From assembly GCA_016710885.1 (NCBI GenBank), contig JADJUC010000002.1, positions 62,001 to 126,000 of the forward strand: 64,000 bases of DNA. The letters are read 5' to 3'. Below the pieces are notes generated by a model. That model ran no database searches, was not told where the DNA came from, and saw nothing but the letters and a program-made list of their open reading frames with translations. Positions 62,516 to 64,000 of the stretch are shown one piece after another. Both the position numbers and the translations under genes were made by a program. Origin of the DNA: Candidatus Proximibacter danicus. GTDB lineage: Bacteria; Pseudomonadota; Gammaproteobacteria; Burkholderiales; Rhodocyclaceae. Within the stretch, counting starts at the first letter, position 1; every line of letters begins with the position of its first letter.

Positions 62516-63452
62516 ATACCGTCTTGCCGAGTGAGCGGAAAAGATCGGCCGCGTGCAGAAAGCTCTCCGAGTGGCCTGCAAAGAGCAGTCCATCGCCCTG
62601 CATCATCGGTGCAAAACGGGAAAGTATCTTGTACTGGGTCGGCTTGTCGAAATAAATCATTACGTTGCGGCAGAAAATCACGTCGAGCGGACCTTTTACC
62701 GGCCAGGTCGATTCGAGCAGATTGACCGGCAGGAACTGGATCATGCGACGAAGTTCCGGACGCACCGCGGCATAGCCTTCCTGGGTGCCGGAACCTTTGA
62801 GAAAAAAGCGCTTCAGCCGCTCCGGCGATATCCGCACGACACGGTCCATAGCGTAGATACCGTTGTCGGCCGTTGCCAACACATTGGTATCGAGATCCGA
62901 AGCGATGATCGATACCGGCGTATTGAAGCCGCCAAAAGTTTCGGCCACCGTCATGGCAATCGAATAAGGCTCCTCACCGGTGGACGCAGCACTACACCAG
63001 ACGCGGATCGGACTCCGGCTGCCGAGCTTTTCAGATGCTCGGCAAAAAGCGGAAAGTGGTGCGGCTCACGAAAAAAAGAGGTGAGGTTGGTTGTCAGGGA
63101 ATTGACGAATTTTTCCCACTCTTCCTTATCGCCCTTCTCCAGCAACGCCAGGTAATCGCCAAATGTTTCCTTGCCCGTGGGCGCGCAGGCGGCGAGCGAG
63201 TCGCGAATAGACCATATCCTGCTTGGCGGCGGAAAGAGAAATCCCCGCGTGCTGATAGATCAGGTTGCGCACACGCTCAAAATCAGCCACCGTAAAAACA
63301 AATTCGCGCAAGCCGCCATCCCTTGGCGGAAGACTCGTTGATGCGCGGACTGGCGAGGCCGCAACTCCAGACGACACAGGGCGTGCGGCGCCAGGCGAGC
63401 CGGTGAGCGGCGGGCGCGGCGAGAGAGGGCGTTTCGGCTCAAACATTGTCAT
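62490..63452 (-). CDS. cheR: Chemoreceptor methyltransferase CheR, double frameshift
   Basis: About 320 residues when restored. Three successive frames cover it. The N-terminal part (ADFERVRNLIYQHAGISLSA and SRLARRLRAHGQ) breaks near 63169-63170, where one extra C is present. The middle part (ETFGDYLALLEKGD, then FVNSLTTNLTSFFREPHHFP) breaks near 63015-63016, where one C is missing. The third part (VWCSAASTGEEPYSIAM, then LDVIFCRNVMIYFDKPTQYK) runs to 62490. The two errors cancel. The start is ATG at 63452 or 63446; an earlier ATG at 63488 would overlap the MCP stop. Confidence 0.9.
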
Positions 63453-63465
63453 CCTGTTTTCCGGG

Positions 63466-64000
63466 TCAGAACTCGGCCCACTCATCATCGAGCGAGGCCG
63501 GCAGTTTTACCGGGACCTTGCGCGACGATTGTTGCGCGACAAAACGGCCGCCCATGTCCTCAGGTTCCGACAGGGCGGGACGCGCCGGCGACTGGCGGGC
63601 AGCGGCTGGAGCGCTTGGCTGCCCATCGGCAAGACGAAACACCGAAACGGCGTCCATTAGTGAGCGGGCTTGCTCCTCCAGACTTTCAGCCGCAGCTGCA
63701 GCCTCTTCAACAAGTGCAGCATTCTGCTGCGTCACCTCGTCCATCTGCGTAACTGCCAGGCCAACCTGCTCGATACCAGAGCTTTGCTCGCGGCTGGCCC
63801 CGGCGATATCAGTCATGATGGCGGCCACGCGGGCAATCGAAGCGACCACTTCTTCCATCGTACGGCCAGCCTGATCGACGAGCTTGCTGCCGTTCTCGAC
63901 CTTCTCGACCGAGTCGGAGATCAGACTCTTGATCTCCTTGGCTGCGGCCGCGCTGCGTTGCGCCAGACTGCGCACTTCCGTCGCGACGACAGCAAAACCA
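63466..64000 (-). CDS. Methyl-accepting chemotaxis protein, 3' part only
   Basis: The window ends inside this gene; only the C-terminal 177 residues are visible. They begin in the signalling tip (GFAVVATEVRSLAQRSAAAAKEI), then SSGIEQVGLAVTQMDEVTQQNAALVEEAAAA, as in Tsr/Tar-type receptors. The protein ends with a flexible tail and DDEWAEF. The final EWAEF fits the x-[aromatic]-x2-[aromatic] CheR/CheB-tethering pentapeptide. It is upstream of cheR with a gap of 13 bp. The ligand domain is outside the window. Confidence 0.92.
   Translation of the reverse strand, partial: GFAVVATEVRSLAQRSAAAAKEIKSLISDSVEKVENGSKLVDQAGRTMEEVVASIARVAAIMTDIAGASREQSSGIEQVGLAVTQMDEVTQQNAALVEEAAAAAESLEEQARSLMDAVSVFRLADGQPSAPAAARQSPARPALSEPEDMGGRFVAQQSSRKVPVKLPASLDDEWAEF

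Overview
This window is an almost unbroken flagellar and chemotaxis island from a GC-rich Gram-negative bacterium. Gene content and order point to a Betaproteobacterium, most likely of the Rhodocyclales (Dechloromonas/Azonexus-like). The clues are a FlrBC-type sigma54 two-component pair, FlhF/FlhG, a MotC/MotD-like stator pair downstream of fliA, tandem cheV genes and TAAA-N15-GCCG sigma28 promoters. The taxonomic call is inference; there is no rRNA or tRNA gene to anchor it.

Layout. (1) 1-11.2 kb: surface or flagellin modification genes. Two large glycosyltransferases lie on the + strand. A convergent minus-strand cluster follows, with two methyltransferases, a methyltransferase-TPR-glycosyltransferase fusion and a TPR-glycosyltransferase whose start faces fliC. 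(2) 11.3-17.3 kb (+): fliC with a sigma28 promoter, flaG, fliD, fliS, a fliT-like gene, then a second FliK-like gene overlapping a small FlhB-C-terminal-like gene, and a YcgR/PilZ gene. (3) 17.3-20.3 kb (-): flrB-flrC, then fliE behind its own near-consensus sigma54 promoter. (4) 20.4-31.2 kb (+): fliFGHIJKLMNOPQR, the MS ring, C ring, export ATPase and export gate. (5) 31.1-42.3 kb (-): flgBCDEFGHIJ from a sigma54 promoter, then flgKL from a sigma28 promoter, ending in an unrecognised lipoprotein gene coupled to flgL. (6) 42.6-44.3 kb (+): flgA, then flgMN from a sigma28 promoter, with flgMN flanked by related intergenic repeat elements. (7) 44.5-53.3 kb (-): two small envelope protein genes, then flhB-flhA-flhF-flhG-fliA-motA-motB (transcription order). 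(8) 53.4-64 kb (-): MCP-cheR-cheD-cheB-STAS-MCP-cheV-cheV-cheY-cheZ-cheA.

Regulatory logic readable from the DNA: FlrBC with sigma54 would drive the basal body, rod and hook genes (clear sites at fliE and flgB). FliA (sigma28) would drive late genes (clear sites at fliC, flgK, flgM and one MCP). FlgM is encoded here as the expected anti-sigma factor.

A caution for every user: I find twelve single-base frameshifts in eleven otherwise well-conserved genes (TPR-glycosyltransferase, fliK-like, fliK, fliP, fliR, flgG, flgF, flgN, motB, cheZ and cheR twice). Nearly all sit in short C/G or T homopolymers. This looks like homopolymer error in a draft assembly rather than real pseudogenisation. These genes are annotated over their full span.

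I see no rRNA, tRNA, CRISPR array, insertion sequence or phage gene. No stretch above about 300 bases lacks a gene.
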